A program made the translations under genes and the position numbers. Shown here piece by piece: positions 1 through 8,900 of a stretch of 40,502 bases of DNA (position 1 is the first letter of the stretch; every line of letters begins with the position of its first letter). The DNA is from Bordetella parapertussis (GTDB lineage: Bacteria > Pseudomonadota > Gammaproteobacteria > Burkholderiales > Burkholderiaceae_B): NCBI GenBank assembly GCA_945872285.1, contig CAMBZR010000023.1:1-40502 (forward strand), given 5' to 3'. The notes under the pieces are model-generated. The model searched no databases and had not been told where the DNA came from. It saw only the letters and a program-made list of their open reading frames with translations.

Positions 1-1
1 T

Positions 2-460
2 AAGTTTTACGCCTCGGTGCGGTTAGATATTCGCCGCATTGGCGGTATCAAAAAAGGCGATGAAGTCGTGGGTAACGAAACCCGTGTGAAGGTCGTTAAA
101 AACAAGATCGCGCCACCTTTCAAGCAAGCCGAATTCGACATTATGTATGGGGCTGGTATTTCTCGCGAAGGCGAGATCATTGATTTGGGCGTTGTTGCGG
201 GCATCGTTGATAAAGCCGGTGCTTGGTTCAGTTACAACGGCGATCGCATCGGTCAGGGCAAAGACAACGTGCGTGAGTATCTGCGCGAGCATCCAGCCAT
301 GGCTGTTGAAATTGAAAATCGAGTCCGTGAAAAGCTCGGCGTAGTCGCTCGTACACCGTCGGTGGCTGAGGCCGCCGCCACTGCGGCTGCACCTAAAGCA
401 GTCTTAAGTAAAGCGTCAAAAGCCGTCGCAGCCGAGCCTGACTCCGACGACGATCTGTGA
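2..460 (+). CDS. recA: Recombinase A, C-terminal part (5' end outside window)
   Basis: RecA is the DNA-dependent ATPase that drives homologous strand exchange and triggers LexA cleavage. Only the C-terminal part is here; the frame is open from base 2 ([14 protein letters not shown]), so the ATPase core lies upstream of the window. Visible family landmarks are the [22 protein letters not shown] segment, the [18 protein letters not shown] segment and a C-terminal domain ending in an acidic tail (DSDDDL), typical of RecA. An Ala-rich stretch precedes the acidic tail. recX follows closely, the usual partner arrangement. The stop codon TGA lies inside a run of 8-bp near-repeats. Identification is certain from sequence; function is established for the family. 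Confidence 0.97.
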   Translation, partial: KFYASVRLDIRRIGGIKKGDEVVGNETRVKVVKNKIAPPFKQAEFDIMYGAGISREGEIIDLGVVAGIVDKAGAWFSYNGDRIGQGKDNVREYLREHPAMAVEIENRVREKLGVVARTPSVAEAAATAAAPKAVLSKASKAVAAEPDSDDDL

Positions 461-490
461 TTCTGTGACTCTTTGTTTCTTTGATTCTGG
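454..490. repeat. Degenerate 8-bp tandem repeat across the recA stop codon
   Basis: About 4.5 units of an 8-bp motif run head to tail: TCTGTGAT, TCTGTGAC, TCTTTGTT, TCTTTGAT, TCTG. The recA stop codon is in the first unit and the recA-recX gap consists almost entirely of the repeat. This is seen directly; whether it arose by replication slippage is inference. Confidence 0.7.
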
Positions 491-504
491 GGCTCGTGCA
501 GACA

Positions 505-1011
505 ATGAATGACGAGTTCGAGTCGGTGCGAGCAGTTACCACTCAAGCCAAACCGCGGTCCGGCCTGTCCCTCAGGGCTCGGGCCGTTGGTTTATTGTCC
601 CGGCGCGAGCATAGTCGCGTTGAACTGAGTCGCAAGCTTTCGGTGCATGCTCAGAGCCCCGACGAACTCATTGAATTGCTTGACGCTTTAGCTAAAGAGG
701 GCTGGCAGTCAGACGAGCGCTTCGTGCGGGGGTTCGTGCATCGCAAAGCGGGGCAGCAAGGTTTAGTCAAAATTATTCAAGAATTGACCCAGCAGGGCAT
801 CGATGCGACGCAAGTTGCTCAAGTACGGCTCGAGCTCAAAGGTTCGGAGTTTGAACGTGCGCAAGGTGTTTGGCAAAAAAAATTCAGCCGAAGTGGCCCC
901 CCATTGACTGCGCCTGACTATGCTCGTCAGGGTCGGTTTTTAGCCTCGCGTGGTTTTTCAGCTGAGGTCATACACCGAATTCTCAAAGAGCCGCCCGAGT
1001 ACGAGACCTAA
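505..1011 (+). CDS. recX: Regulatory protein RecX
   Basis: RecX binds RecA filaments and modulates their extension and recombinase activity. The product is 168 residues, within the family range, and begins the typical tandem three-helix repeats at about residue 20 (LRARAVGLLSRREHSRVELS...), with the conserved D.RF...F...K segment (SDERFVRGFVHRKAGQQG) near residues 70-87. I chose ATG 505 rather than the in-frame TTG at 481, because the latter falls inside the repeat that fills the recA-recX gap. It lies 44 bp after recA, so it is probably cotranscribed with it and under the same SOS control; the promoter is outside the window. Confidence 0.92.
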   Translation: MNDEFESVRAVTTQAKPRSGLSLRARAVGLLSRREHSRVELSRKLSVHAQSPDELIELLDALAKEGWQSDERFVRGFVHRKAGQQGLVKIIQELTQQGIDATQVAQVRLELKGSEFERAQGVWQKKFSRSGPPLTAPDYARQGRFLASRGFSAEVIHRILKEPPEYET

Positions 1012-1073
1012 GTATTCTTCAACTGCCCGCTGTTTGCTACAGGCGTGGGCGCAGCTCAGCTTCTTCGAGTTTC

Positions 1074-1102
1074 TAGTTAACTTCCCTTTGCTGCGCTATA
1101 CT
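1074..1102 (+). promoter_or_regulatory. Candidate sigma70 promoter upstream of the DUF2889 gene
   Basis: A good -10 hexamer TATACT at 1097-1102 is preceded, with 17-bp spacing, by a weak -35 (TAGTTA, 1074-1079). It sits 44 bp before the ATG of the DUF2889 gene and could also feed sucCD. Only the -10 is convincing. Confidence 0.4.
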
Positions 1103-1145
1103 TCTACGCTTTGCTGCACCGTGTCATTTGACAAATCAAGCCCGT

Positions 1146-1721
1146 ATGCCTTTGCCTTTACCTGCCTATCCCCGCAAGCCTCTGCACAATCGTTCGATTC
1201 AAGTCCATTCCTTTGAGCGTGAGGATGGTTTGTGGGATGTTGAGGCCGAACTGATCGATTCAAAAGCCTTTAGCTACCTCAAGCGTGATGGTAGCGAGCA
1301 AAAGACTGGGCAGGCTTTTCATCACATGCACCTGCGCATCACGATCGATAGCACCTTCACTATCCTTGATGCCATGGCTGCCTACGATGCGTCGCCCTTT
1401 GGTGAGCCCTGCACCTCAATTGTTGGGGCGTATCGTGACCTGATCGGCATGAATCTACTTAAAAGTTTTCGCCAGCAGGTCAAAGAACGCTTTAGCCGCA
1501 CCGCCGGCTGTACGCACATGACAGAATTAGCTGCCGTGTTACCCACGGCCGCAGTGCAAACCATGTCAGGTCAGCGTCGCAATGCGGCCGATCCCACAAA
1601 ACGCCCGTATCAGTTAGGGGGTTGCACGGCGTGGCGTCTTGACGGTCCAATTACCAAAGAGCTCTACCCGCAGTGGTACGTTGCACCTGAAGTCATTGCA
1701 ACAGAAGTACCAAAAAAATAG
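1146..1721 (+). CDS. DUF2889 domain protein
   Basis: Uncharacterised protein of 191 residues. The C-terminal pattern (KRPYQLGGCTAWRLDGP, then a final ...YPQWYV) and the central stretch YDASPFGEPC match what I know of the DUF2889 family, common in Proteobacteria; no function is established. There is no signal peptide or membrane segment. ATG 1146 is preferred over the in-frame TTG at 1128, which would add only six residues. It sits between recX and sucC, a linkage I recall from other Burkholderiales, so the position is probably ancestral. The name rests on sequence resemblance recalled without a search. Confidence 0.8.
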   Translation: MPLPLPAYPRKPLHNRSIQVHSFEREDGLWDVEAELIDSKAFSYLKRDGSEQKTGQAFHHMHLRITIDSTFTILDAMAAYDASPFGEPCTSIVGAYRDLIGMNLLKSFRQQVKERFSRTAGCTHMTELAAVLPTAAVQTMSGQRRNAADPTKRPYQLGGCTAWRLDGPITKELYPQWYVAPEVIATEVPKK

Positions 1722-1807
1722 TCTTCTCAGTTAGCTCCCGGCAGATTGGGGCACGCTTAAGTGCGTGAGTTGTTGTCATCCTTATTTGTTTAACGTTCAG
1801 GATCCCT

Positions 1808-2968
1808 ATGAAAATCCACGAGTATCAGGGCAAAGAGTTGCTGCGTCAGTTTGGTGTGGTCGTGCCACGCGGCATTCCGGTGTTTAGTGTCGACGAGGCG
1901 GTTGCTGCTGCCCAGGCACTCGGGGGCCCAGTGTGGGTAGTGAAAGCGCAAATTCATGCGGGTGGGCGGGGTAAGGGTGGTGGCGTCAAGCTCGCGCGTT
2001 CTCTTGAAGACGTGCGTAAGATTTCTGGCGAAATTCTTGGCATGCAATTAATTACGCACCAGACCAATGCGCAGGGCCAAAAGGTCAGGCGCCTGCTGAT
2101 CGAAGAGGGCGCCGACATTAAAAAAGAATACTACGTTGGCATTGTGACTGATCGCGGGTCCCAACGTGTCTGCGTAATGGCTTCAAGTGAAGGCGGAATG
2201 GACATCGAAGAGGTGGCCGAACATCATCCTGAAAAAATTCTTAAAGTTTTTGTCGATCCTGGTACTGGGTTGACAGAGGCAGACGCCCAGACGTTGGCGC
2301 GCGGAATCGGTGTGCCTGAAGCCTCAGTGGCCAAGGCGGGTGCCGAGTTTCAAAAGCTATACAAAGTGTATTGGGATACCGATGCGTCTCTGGCTGAAAT
2401 CAATCCTCTGATTTTGGCCGGTAGCGGCGACATTATTTCGCTTGACGCCAAGTTTAATTTCGACACAAACGCGCTGTTTCGTCATCCCGAAATCTTGGCC
2501 TATCGAGACCTTGACGAAGAAGACCCCGCCGAGATCGAAGCCAGCAAACACGAACTTGCTTATATTCAACTCGATGGCAACATCGGATGCTTAGTGAACG
2601 GCGCTGGCCTGGCCATGGCAACGATGGATGCCATTAAATTATTTGGTGGCGAACCGGCTAATTTTCTGGATGTCGGTGGTAGTGCCACGGCCGAACGCGT
2701 CACTGAAGCGTTCAAGATCATGCTCAGCAATAAAGGCACCAAAGCCATTTTGGTGAATATTTTTGGTGGCATCATGCGCTGCGATGTGATTGCACAAGGT
2801 GTGATTACGGCGTGTAAAGCCGTCAACTTAAGCGTGCCTTTAGTGGTTCGCATGAAAGGCACCAACGAAGAGTTGGGCAAGAAAATGCTAGCCGATTCGG
2901 GTCTGCCTATTATCAGCGCCGACACAATGGCTGATGCCGCAACCCGCGTTGTCGCGGCGGCTAAATAA
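1808..2968 (+). CDS. sucC: Succinyl-CoA synthetase (ADP-forming), beta subunit
   Basis: Beta subunit of the TCA-cycle enzyme that converts succinyl-CoA to succinate with formation of a nucleoside triphosphate; it acts in the cytoplasm as a complex with SucD. The 386-residue length is typical (about 388 in E. coli). The N-terminal ATP-grasp fold begins [17 protein letters not shown] and carries the nucleotide-loop segment [16 protein letters not shown]. The C-terminal part contains [11 protein letters not shown] and [10 protein letters not shown] (about residues 317-326), which bind the phospho-histidine loop of the partner subunit. A short AGGA ribosome site precedes ATG 1808. sucD follows 19 bp downstream, so the pair forms an operon. 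Confidence 0.98.
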   Translation: MKIHEYQGKELLRQFGVVVPRGIPVFSVDEAVAAAQALGGPVWVVKAQIHAGGRGKGGGVKLARSLEDVRKISGEILGMQLITHQTNAQGQKVRRLLIEEGADIKKEYYVGIVTDRGSQRVCVMASSEGGMDIEEVAEHHPEKILKVFVDPGTGLTEADAQTLARGIGVPEASVAKAGAEFQKLYKVYWDTDASLAEINPLILAGSGDIISLDAKFNFDTNALFRHPEILAYRDLDEEDPAEIEASKHELAYIQLDGNIGCLVNGAGLAMATMDAIKLFGGEPANFLDVGGSATAERVTEAFKIMLSNKGTKAILVNIFGGIMRCDVIAQGVITACKAVNLSVPLVVRMKGTNEELGKKMLADSGLPIISADTMADAATRVVAAAK

Positions 2969-2987
2969 TTCTGCCAGGGATACTGAT

Positions 2988-3869
2988 ATGTCGATTTTGA
3001 TTAACAAAGATACAAAAGTGATTACTCAAGGCATTACCGGCAAAACCGGCCAATACCACACGCGAACTTCACGCGCTTACGCCAATGGCGAAGCGGCCTT
3101 TGTAGCGGGCGTGCACCCTAAAAAAGCGGGCGAGAATTTCGAAGGTATTCCGATTTTTGCCTCGGTCAAAGACGCTAAAGCACAAACGGGCGCCAACGTA
3201 TCGGTTATCTATGTGCCGCCCGCAGGTGCCGCTGCAGCCATCTGGGAAGGCATTGAAGCCGAATTGGATTTAGTGATTTGCATCACTGAGGGAATCCCGG
3301 TTCGCGACTTGCTTGAGATTAAGTACCGCATGGCGCAAATCAACAGCAAAACGCTTTTGCTAGGGCCCAACTGCCCAGGTTTAATTACGCCTGACGAAAT
3401 CAAGATCGGCATTATGCCTGGTCATATTCATCGTAAGGGCCGTGTGGGTATCGTGAGCCGTTCGGGTACCCTGACCTACGAGGCCGTGGCACAAGTGACT
3501 GAGCTCGGTTTAGGTCAGTCTAGTGCTGTTGGTATCGGTGGCGATCCAATCAATGGCTTGAAGCACATTGATGTGCTCAAGTTGTTTAACGACGACCCCG
3601 ACACCGATGCCGTCATCATGATCGGCGAAATCGGCGGACCTGACGAAGTCAACGCTGCATTGTGGGCAAAAGAGCACATGAAAAAGCCGATGGTTGGCTT
3701 TATTGCAGGCGTCACGGCACCAGCAGGTAAGCGCATGGGCCATGCAGGAGCTCTGATTTCTGGTGGTGCCGATACGGCCGATGCCAAGCTTGAAGTCATG
3801 GAAGCCTGCGGCATTCGCACCACGAAAAACCCCTCCGAAATGGGCAAGCTCCTGAAATCAGTTCTATAA
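2988..3869 (+). CDS. sucD: Succinyl-CoA synthetase, alpha subunit
   Basis: Alpha subunit, 293 residues, binding CoA and carrying the catalytic phospho-histidine. The N-terminal Rossmann/CoA-binding part reads MSILINKDTKVITQGITGKTG; the conserved LLGPNCPGLI segment lies mid-protein. The active-site histidine is in GHAGALISGG (His252 by my count). ATG 2988 is chosen because the protein begins there in the family and a purine-rich AGGGA lies 8 bp upstream; a longer in-frame extension runs back into sucC and is not credible. The stop codon is followed by a 13-bp near-duplicate and then a strong terminator. Confidence 0.98.
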   Translation: MSILINKDTKVITQGITGKTGQYHTRTSRAYANGEAAFVAGVHPKKAGENFEGIPIFASVKDAKAQTGANVSVIYVPPAGAAAAIWEGIEAELDLVICITEGIPVRDLLEIKYRMAQINSKTLLLGPNCPGLITPDEIKIGIMPGHIHRKGRVGIVSRSGTLTYEAVAQVTELGLGQSSAVGIGGDPINGLKHIDVLKLFNDDPDTDAVIMIGEIGGPDEVNAALWAKEHMKKPMVGFIAGVTAPAGKRMGHAGALISGGADTADAKLEVMEACGIRTTKNPSEMGKLLKSVL

Positions 3870-3886
3870 GACGGTTCTGTAAGACT
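3861..3886. repeat. 13-bp tandem near-duplication spanning the sucD stop
   Basis: GTTCTATAAGACG (3861-3873) is followed directly by GTTCTGTAAGACT (3874-3886), 11 of 13 identical. The first copy holds the sucD TAA. Read directly from the sequence. Confidence 0.65.
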
Positions 3887-3908
3887 TTAGAGCCTAATGT
3901 CATGAGGG

Positions 3909-3941
3909 CCGACCCGTTTTTCTGCGGGTCGGTTTTTTTTT
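3909..3941 (+). terminator. Rho-independent terminator of sucCD
   Basis: Perfect 8-bp stem CCGACCCG / CGGGTCGG with an 8-nt loop (TTTTTCTG), followed by nine T residues. It lies 40 bp after the sucD stop and separates sucCD from the hem genes. Confidence 0.93.
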
Positions 3942-3989
3942 GCTGATCGTGTTTCAATTACGGTGTTTGAATCACTTTGGATTTCTTTG

Positions 3990-4100
3990 ATGACAACCCC
4001 ACCTCTGCCCGCTCAGCGCGGACAAACAATCCTGCAGCGCTTGTTGCTGTTGGCCGTGATTGGAATCGTCGCGACTGTTGTTTTTAACTATCTTCGCTAA
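3990..4100 (+). CDS. Small putative single-pass membrane protein upstream of hemC
   Basis: A 36-residue ORF from ATG 3990 to TAA 4100. The N-terminal third is polar with Pro and Gln ([12 protein letters not shown]), followed by a hydrophobic segment of about 20 residues ([15 protein letters not shown]) and a short basic end (NYLR). The layout is that of a small single-pass membrane protein. I do not recognise a family. It lies alone between the sucD terminator and hemC, whose GTG begins 13 bp after its stop, so translational coupling is possible. Its ribosome site is weak. It could be a chance ORF; the compact, well-shaped hydrophobic helix argues otherwise. Confidence 0.45.
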   Translation: MTTPPLPAQRGQTILQRLLLLAVIGIVATVVFNYLR

Positions 4101-4113
4101 GGGTTTGACTCGA

Positions 4114-5058
4114 GTGACTCTTGGCCGTTTAACCATCGCGACGCGTGTAAGCCGCCTTGCTCTCTGGCAGGCCGAGCACGTGCAGATGCGCTTAATGGCC
4201 TTGTATCCAAAGATGCAAGTCTCTTTACTAAAACTTAGCACCCGTGGCGATGAGATACTCGATCGCAGTTTGTCAAAGGTCGGCGGTAAGGGACTGTTTG
4301 TGAAAGAGCTAGAGAACGCTCTGCTTGATGGCCGCGCCGACTTGGCCGTGCATTCGCTTAAAGATATGCCGGTCGATATGCCAGAGCCCTTTGAAATTTC
4401 AACTATTTTAGCGCGTGCGGATTGTCGCGATGCCTTTGTGTCCAATCATTACGAAACGCTAGCCGACCTGCCGCAAGGCGCGGTCGTCGGGACCTCAAGC
4501 CTGCGGCGCGAGGCGCAACTGCGCGCGCGTGATTCAACACTTAAGGTTAAGCCCTTGCGCGGCAATGTCGACACTCGTCTCGCAAAGTTGGATAGCGGGG
4601 AGTACGCGGCAATTATTTTGGCTGCAGCCGGACTCGAGCGTTTAGGCCTTGGGCACAGGATTCGTCAACGACTGTCTGTGCAAGAGTCGTTGCCTGCAGC
4701 GGGGCAAGGTGCTTTGGGGATTGAAATCTTACGAAAACGCGTTGAATTGCCCGAAATTTTAGCGCCACTTTGCTGTCACGAAACGACTGCCTGTGCTGTG
4801 GCCGAACGCGCGGTATCGCGGGCGTTGGCCGGCTCTTGTCAGGTGCCTCTGGCAGCATACGCCTGTCTTGACGGGCAGCAGCTGAGTTTGCAGGCGCTTG
4901 TTGCCGCCCCCGATGGTCATGTCATGTATCGCGCGCGTGCAGTCGGGCCAGTTTCACAGGCCCTAGCGCTTGGTCTTCAGGTAGCCCATGACTTGCTGGC
5001 GCAAGGTGCTGCGGTACTTCTGGCAAGTTTGGCGGATACGGCTGAGCCCGAAGGTTAG
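4114..5058 (+). CDS. hemC: Porphobilinogen deaminase (hydroxymethylbilane synthase)
   Basis: HemC polymerises four porphobilinogen units to hydroxymethylbilane in tetrapyrrole synthesis. Starting at GTG 4114 gives 314 residues, close to the 313 of E. coli, and puts the dipyrromethane-cofactor cysteine ([12 protein letters not shown]) at residue 242, exactly the E. coli position. Other landmarks are the N-terminal [13 protein letters not shown], the KGLFVKELE segment, the substrate-binding HSLKDMP, and [10 protein letters not shown]. An AAGGG stretch lies about 10 bp before the GTG. A TTG nine bases earlier is in frame but too close to that site. The stop overlaps the hemD start region, so hemCD are coupled. 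Confidence 0.96.
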   Translation: MTLGRLTIATRVSRLALWQAEHVQMRLMALYPKMQVSLLKLSTRGDEILDRSLSKVGGKGLFVKELENALLDGRADLAVHSLKDMPVDMPEPFEISTILARADCRDAFVSNHYETLADLPQGAVVGTSSLRREAQLRARDSTLKVKPLRGNVDTRLAKLDSGEYAAIILAAAGLERLGLGHRIRQRLSVQESLPAAGQGALGIEILRKRVELPEILAPLCCHETTACAVAERAVSRALAGSCQVPLAAYACLDGQQLSLQALVAAPDGHVMYRARAVGPVSQALALGLQVAHDLLAQGAAVLLASLADTAEPEG

Positions 5059-5063
5059 TGCCG

Positions 5064-5936
5064 ATGGCCAATCAGCCCACTCAAGCGTTGCGCCCCCAAC
5101 CGGTGGGTCAGACAACGCCTGGCGCAACGGCGGGCTTCGTGCCTGCGACGGCGATTTTGACCCGTCCCGCTGGGCGCAACACGGCCCTGGCTTGCGAACT
5201 TGTCCGTCTGGGCTGGCCGGTCCTTGAATGTCCGGCACTCGAAATTCAAACGGCTTGGGTGCCGCCTAATGCTGAAATCCCCCGGCTCGAAGATTTTGAT
5301 TTAGTTGTATTTGTCAGTCGGGCCGCGGTCTCTGGCTATCTGAGCCAAGATCCTGAGCGAGGAAGTTGGCCCGAAGGGGTGGTGGCGGCCTGTATGGGGC
5401 CAGTGACGGCAGCGGCGATTGTTCGTGCGTTTGGCACTGGCTTGACTGTGTTGCATCCCCAGGGCGCCGCCTCGCAAGACTCTGAGGCGCTTTGGCCGCT
5501 GCTTTTGGCGCAAAAAGTTTTGCCGCAACGTGTTTTGATCTTGCGCGGCCAAGATGGTCGCGAATGGTTGGGCGAAAAACTGACCAACGTCGGCGCTGCT
5601 GTGACCATCCATCAAGCCTATCAACGCGAGGTTGCGCCCTGGCCGCAACAGTTGTGCGAGGCTTTGCGTACGCTTGCGCTTTCGGGTTCACAACCGGTGT
5701 GGCTGCTGACGAGCACCCACGGCATCACTGCGCTCACCGCTAAGCTCAAAGAACTGAATTTAATCCCTTGGTTTTGTTCGTCCGTCTTTGTCTTGACGCA
5801 CGAGCGCCTCAAACCGATTTTGGCTAAAGCCCTTGGCCTGGAGGCGCAGCACTTGCGCCAAGTGCTCGCAAGCCCGGATGACGCAGCGCTCGTGTTGTGT
5901 TTTGCACAAATAAGCCAACAGCTTAAACACCTTTAA
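5064..5936 (+). CDS. hemD: Uroporphyrinogen-III synthase
   Basis: HemD closes and inverts ring D of hydroxymethylbilane to give uroporphyrinogen III. The product has about 290 residues in two alternating alpha/beta domains. The N-terminal domain starts at AILTRPAGRNTALACELVRLGWPVLECPAL and contains the typical DLVVFVSRAAV. The second half carries RVLILRGQDGREWLGEKL and WLLTSTHGITAL. HemD sequences diverge strongly, so the position directly after hemC is important support. ATG 5064 is preferred because AAGG at 5051-5054 is 9 bp upstream; GTG 5058, which touches the hemC stop, would be only 3 bp away. Confidence 0.93.
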   Translation: MANQPTQALRPQPVGQTTPGATAGFVPATAILTRPAGRNTALACELVRLGWPVLECPALEIQTAWVPPNAEIPRLEDFDLVVFVSRAAVSGYLSQDPERGSWPEGVVAACMGPVTAAAIVRAFGTGLTVLHPQGAASQDSEALWPLLLAQKVLPQRVLILRGQDGREWLGEKLTNVGAAVTIHQAYQREVAPWPQQLCEALRTLALSGSQPVWLLTSTHGITALTAKLKELNLIPWFCSSVFVLTHERLKPILAKALGLEAQHLRQVLASPDDAALVLCFAQISQQLKHL

Positions 5937-5971
5937 CGCATTGAAAATGCACGTTTGTTCAGGGTAACGAT

Positions 5972-5977
5972 TACAAT
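5972..5977 (+). promoter_or_regulatory. Candidate -10 element just before hemX
   Basis: TACAAT at 5972-5977 lies six bases before ATG 5984. No acceptable -35 is present at 16-18 bp. If real, the hemX transcript would be almost leaderless. Weak evidence. Confidence 0.25.
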
Positions 5978-5983
5978 AGCGGG

Positions 5984-7228
5984 ATGACAGAACCCATTTC
6001 TTCGCTTCCGCCCCTCGCACAAGCCGCGCCGGTAACGCCAGCGGTGAATCCTCAGGCCTCGGGCACTGAACCGTCTTTGCGGTTTCGCCGCAAAAGCTCT
6101 GGCCCTTCGTGGTCGGTGACCTTGATGATTGTGTTCTTAATGATCGCCTTGGTTGTAGGTGGTGGCGCTTGGTTTGCGCAAAAGCGTTTTGATTCGGCTG
6201 GTCGTGAGGTCGCCTCGCAAGTACAGGGCTTTAACGCTCAACTCACCGATACCAAACGCGAGGCTAAACAAGCGTTGGCGCAGGTCGAGTCGCAAGCCAA
6301 ACTCATTGTCGAACTACAACAGACTTTGGCCGAGGCCAAAGGGCAGTTTGCAGGTCTAGAACAGGCTTGGACAACCTTCAATAAAGGTATGGAAGACTCA
6401 ATGCTAGCCAACGACATCGATCGTTTGGTCACCTTGGCGAGTCAGCAGTTGCGCTTGGCAAGTAATGTCAATAACGCCGTCATGGCGCTCGAAACAGCGC
6501 TTTCCACCTTAGTGCGTGCCGATCGGCCGCGCTTTGCTGCGGTTCAAAAAGCCCTGAGTGCAGATCTTGACCGCCTGCGTTCAGTTCCTTTAATAGATGC
6601 TGGTGTGATTTCTCTACAACTCGAGACGCTCACGGCCTTAATTGGGCGAGCGCCGCTTTTGGTGCCTGATACGGCAGTACCCAAAGTGGCCGCGATCGCG
6701 CCCACCAGCGTCCAGTTAAACCCACCGGCGCCCAGCGCCTTGGCAAAAGCTGCGGCGACTGTCGCTGCAGCTACCACCGAGACCGGAGCGGCCCCGACGC
6801 TTACAGAAGAGCCTTGGTGGAGTTTCGCTTTAGCCAAAACAGTGTCTTGGTCGAAGGCTGTCGCGGTCTTTATGGCCAAAGAGCTCGCCAGCGTTGTGAG
6901 TATTCAGCGCGTCAATGATGCCAGCGCTTTGTTACTTTCGCCTGAACAAGGCGCCCAGCTGCGGGCAAATCTTCGCACCCGAGTCTTAACCGCTCAGATG
7001 GCATTACTGATGCATCAGCCTTCGGTTTGGCGTGCTGAAATTACGGCGCTTCAAGCCTCTTTGGGGACTCGCTACGACCCCAACGCGGCGGATACAGTGG
7101 CTGCCCTACGACTGGTGCGTGAGCTTGCTGCGGTGCCTGTGGGCGTGGCGCTTCCGGATATGACAAACAGCATCGCTGCTCTTGAGGCGGTGCGGCTACA
7201 AGAGCCCAACAACAAAAGCGAGGATTAA
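5984..7228 (+). CDS. hemX: HemX-type membrane protein (uroporphyrinogen-III C-methyltransferase-like family)
   Basis: HemX-family protein of 414 residues. Databases often call the family a uroporphyrinogen methyltransferase, but it lacks the SAM-dependent CobA domain and its real role is not settled. A polar N-terminus is followed by one membrane helix at about residues 43-65 (WSVTLMIVFLMIALVVGGGAWF). A long coiled-coil-like stretch then runs over residues 70-125 (Gln/Ala/Lys-rich heptads), with a helical C-terminal domain (NDIDRLVTLASQQLRLASNVNNAV). Its place between hemD and hemY is standard in Proteobacteria. Probably an inner-membrane protein with a large periplasmic part. Confidence 0.9.
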   Translation: MTEPISSLPPLAQAAPVTPAVNPQASGTEPSLRFRRKSSGPSWSVTLMIVFLMIALVVGGGAWFAQKRFDSAGREVASQVQGFNAQLTDTKREAKQALAQVESQAKLIVELQQTLAEAKGQFAGLEQAWTTFNKGMEDSMLANDIDRLVTLASQQLRLASNVNNAVMALETALSTLVRADRPRFAAVQKALSADLDRLRSVPLIDAGVISLQLETLTALIGRAPLLVPDTAVPKVAAIAPTSVQLNPPAPSALAKAAATVAAATTETGAAPTLTEEPWWSFALAKTVSWSKAVAVFMAKELASVVSIQRVNDASALLLSPEQGAQLRANLRTRVLTAQMALLMHQPSVWRAEITALQASLGTRYDPNAADTVAALRLVRELAAVPVGVALPDMTNSIAALEAVRLQEPNNKSED

Positions 7229-7230
7229 GT

Positions 7231-8817
7231 ATGCGTACTTGGTTCTGGACCTTGTTGCTGACCACGGTTGCCGTGGTACTGGCGGTTGCGCTGCGAGAAA
7301 ACACCGGTCAAGTTCTGATCATGTTAAACGCGTGGCGCATTCAGGTGTCGTTTGCCTTTGCCGTCTTGGTGCTGGTTGCAAGCTTCATCATTTTGTATGT
7401 GGTCGTGCGCCTATTAACCTGGTTGACCGGCATTCCCATGCGCGTACGGGCCTGGCGCGATCGCAGGCAAGTCCGACTTGACCACGAATTACTCGAGCAA
7501 GGCTGGACCGAATTACTTGAGGGGCGTTATGCCAATGCCGAAAAAGATCTGACCAAATTGTTAGATCAAAGTCGCAGTGCAAATCGTCAGGTTCTTGCTG
7601 GCTTATCGGCTGCTCGGGCTGCTCACGCGCTAGGAGAGTTCGCAAGGCGTGACAGCCTGCTTGCACAGGCCAAAGACAAGGCCGGCTCAGATACGGGCCT
7701 AAGCGAGGCCGTGGCAACGGCGGCAGCCGACTTGTATCTGGATCAGGGTTTAGCGCAACAGGCACTTGATGTCTTGCTTCCCTTGCAACAGACCGGCGCA
7801 CGTCACGTGCATACGCTGCGTTTATTGTTGCGCGCCTACCGGCAGCTGAACCGGTCTGATCAGGTGCTTGTTTTGGCTCGTACCCTTAGCCGTCGCAAAG
7901 CGTTGCCAAGTATCGAAGCGCGGCCGCTGATCGAAATGGCGGCAGCTGCGCGTTTGCGCGAAACCTTGCCCTCGGGAGACTGGCAAAAAATCTGGAAAGA
8001 CCTCAAATCAGACGAGCGCACCCTGACCGAGGTCGCCTTGGCGGGTGCAGCTGCGTTTGAAGCCGCAGGTCAACCGCTTGAGGCCTCAAAAATTCTTGAA
8101 GCGGCCCTTGAGCAGTCGCTCGATCCGCGGTTGCTCGAGGCCTACGCCCGCTGTGATCTTTCGCAGGTCGCACGCCGTCTCGAAAAAACCGAAGTCTGGT
8201 TACAAAAGACACCTGAGGCGCCAGAACTGTTGACAACGTTGGGTAATCTTTGTTTGTCGGGTCAGTTGTGGGGGCAGGCCGAACTTTATCTGACGCGTAG
8301 TCTGGCGCGTCGTAGCGATGCGCGCGTGCACGCACTACTTGCCAGCCTGTTTGACAAGCTAGAGCGCCCTCAAGAGGCCGCCACGCAGTGGCGCCTGGCA
8401 ACCGCGGTGAGTACAGTTTTACCTGTCTTGGCGACAGACTCCTTTTTGCCTGCGGCTGATATCGACTCAGATCCAGGCGTGTTTCACGCAGAGGGCCTGG
8501 CTTACCTCACAGATAGTGGGTTTCCCGCTCAATGGGTTCAGGGGGATCGTGGCGTTCAGGCAGAGTCCCCTGGTGGCGCAAATACCTTACCCGCGAGCCC
8601 TGACTATGCCTCGCGGTCAAACGAGCTTGACGAATATTTTGATAGTGCGCCGGTTGCGCTTCTAGGCGAACCCGCGGCAGTAGCCCCTTATGCCGGACAC
8701 ACTCTCGGTGCCGAGCCCTCAGGCGCGGCAGTTGCTCCGACACCGACCCCAACCCCAGCGGCCCTTAGCGGTCAAGCCACAAGTCAACGTGACACGACTA
8801 AAGGTCAAGGCGACTAA
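7231..8817 (+). CDS. hemY: HemY N-terminal domain protein (TPR membrane protein)
   Basis: Proteobacterial HemY, unrelated to the protoporphyrinogen oxidase that shares the name. The 528-residue protein has two membrane helices near residues 4-22 and 39-63, followed by tetratricopeptide-like helical repeats. The segment LLEQGWTELLEGRYANAEKDLTKLL (from about residue 86) is characteristic. Past residue about 400 the protein becomes acidic and low-complexity, ending in a Thr/Pro run (TPTPTPAAL). It starts 2 bp after the hemX stop and is clearly cotranscribed with it. The role is presumed to be in haem-pathway organisation and is not proven. The stop codon lies in a 16-bp tandem repeat. Confidence 0.9.
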   Translation: MRTWFWTLLLTTVAVVLAVALRENTGQVLIMLNAWRIQVSFAFAVLVLVASFIILYVVVRLLTWLTGIPMRVRAWRDRRQVRLDHELLEQGWTELLEGRYANAEKDLTKLLDQSRSANRQVLAGLSAARAAHALGEFARRDSLLAQAKDKAGSDTGLSEAVATAAADLYLDQGLAQQALDVLLPLQQTGARHVHTLRLLLRAYRQLNRSDQVLVLARTLSRRKALPSIEARPLIEMAAAARLRETLPSGDWQKIWKDLKSDERTLTEVALAGAAAFEAAGQPLEASKILEAALEQSLDPRLLEAYARCDLSQVARRLEKTEVWLQKTPEAPELLTTLGNLCLSGQLWGQAELYLTRSLARRSDARVHALLASLFDKLERPQEAATQWRLATAVSTVLPVLATDSFLPAADIDSDPGVFHAEGLAYLTDSGFPAQWVQGDRGVQAESPGGANTLPASPDYASRSNELDEYFDSAPVALLGEPAAVAPYAGHTLGAEPSGAAVAPTPTPTPAALSGQATSQRDTTKGQGD

Positions 8818-8834
8818 AGGTCAAGGCGACTAAA
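8795..8834. repeat. 16-bp tandem repeat (2.5 units) across the hemY stop
   Basis: CGACTAAAGGTCAAGG occurs at 8795-8810 and 8811-8826 without a mismatch; a third copy starts at 8827 and decays after eight bases. The hemY stop TAA (8815-8817) is in unit 2. Since 16 is not a multiple of 3, copy-number change would move the reading frame and the C-terminus. Confidence 0.85.
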
Positions 8835-8900
8835 AGTTAATCGGATTAAAGCTTGAGGCGTTAAGTTTTCAATTGTTTTTATTTTTTTCAGGATTCAAGC

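Noticed and set aside
481..504. Upstream TTG start for recX
   Set aside because: It lies inside the 8-bp repeat that fills the recA-recX gap and adds eight residues absent from the usual RecX start; ATG 505 fits better.
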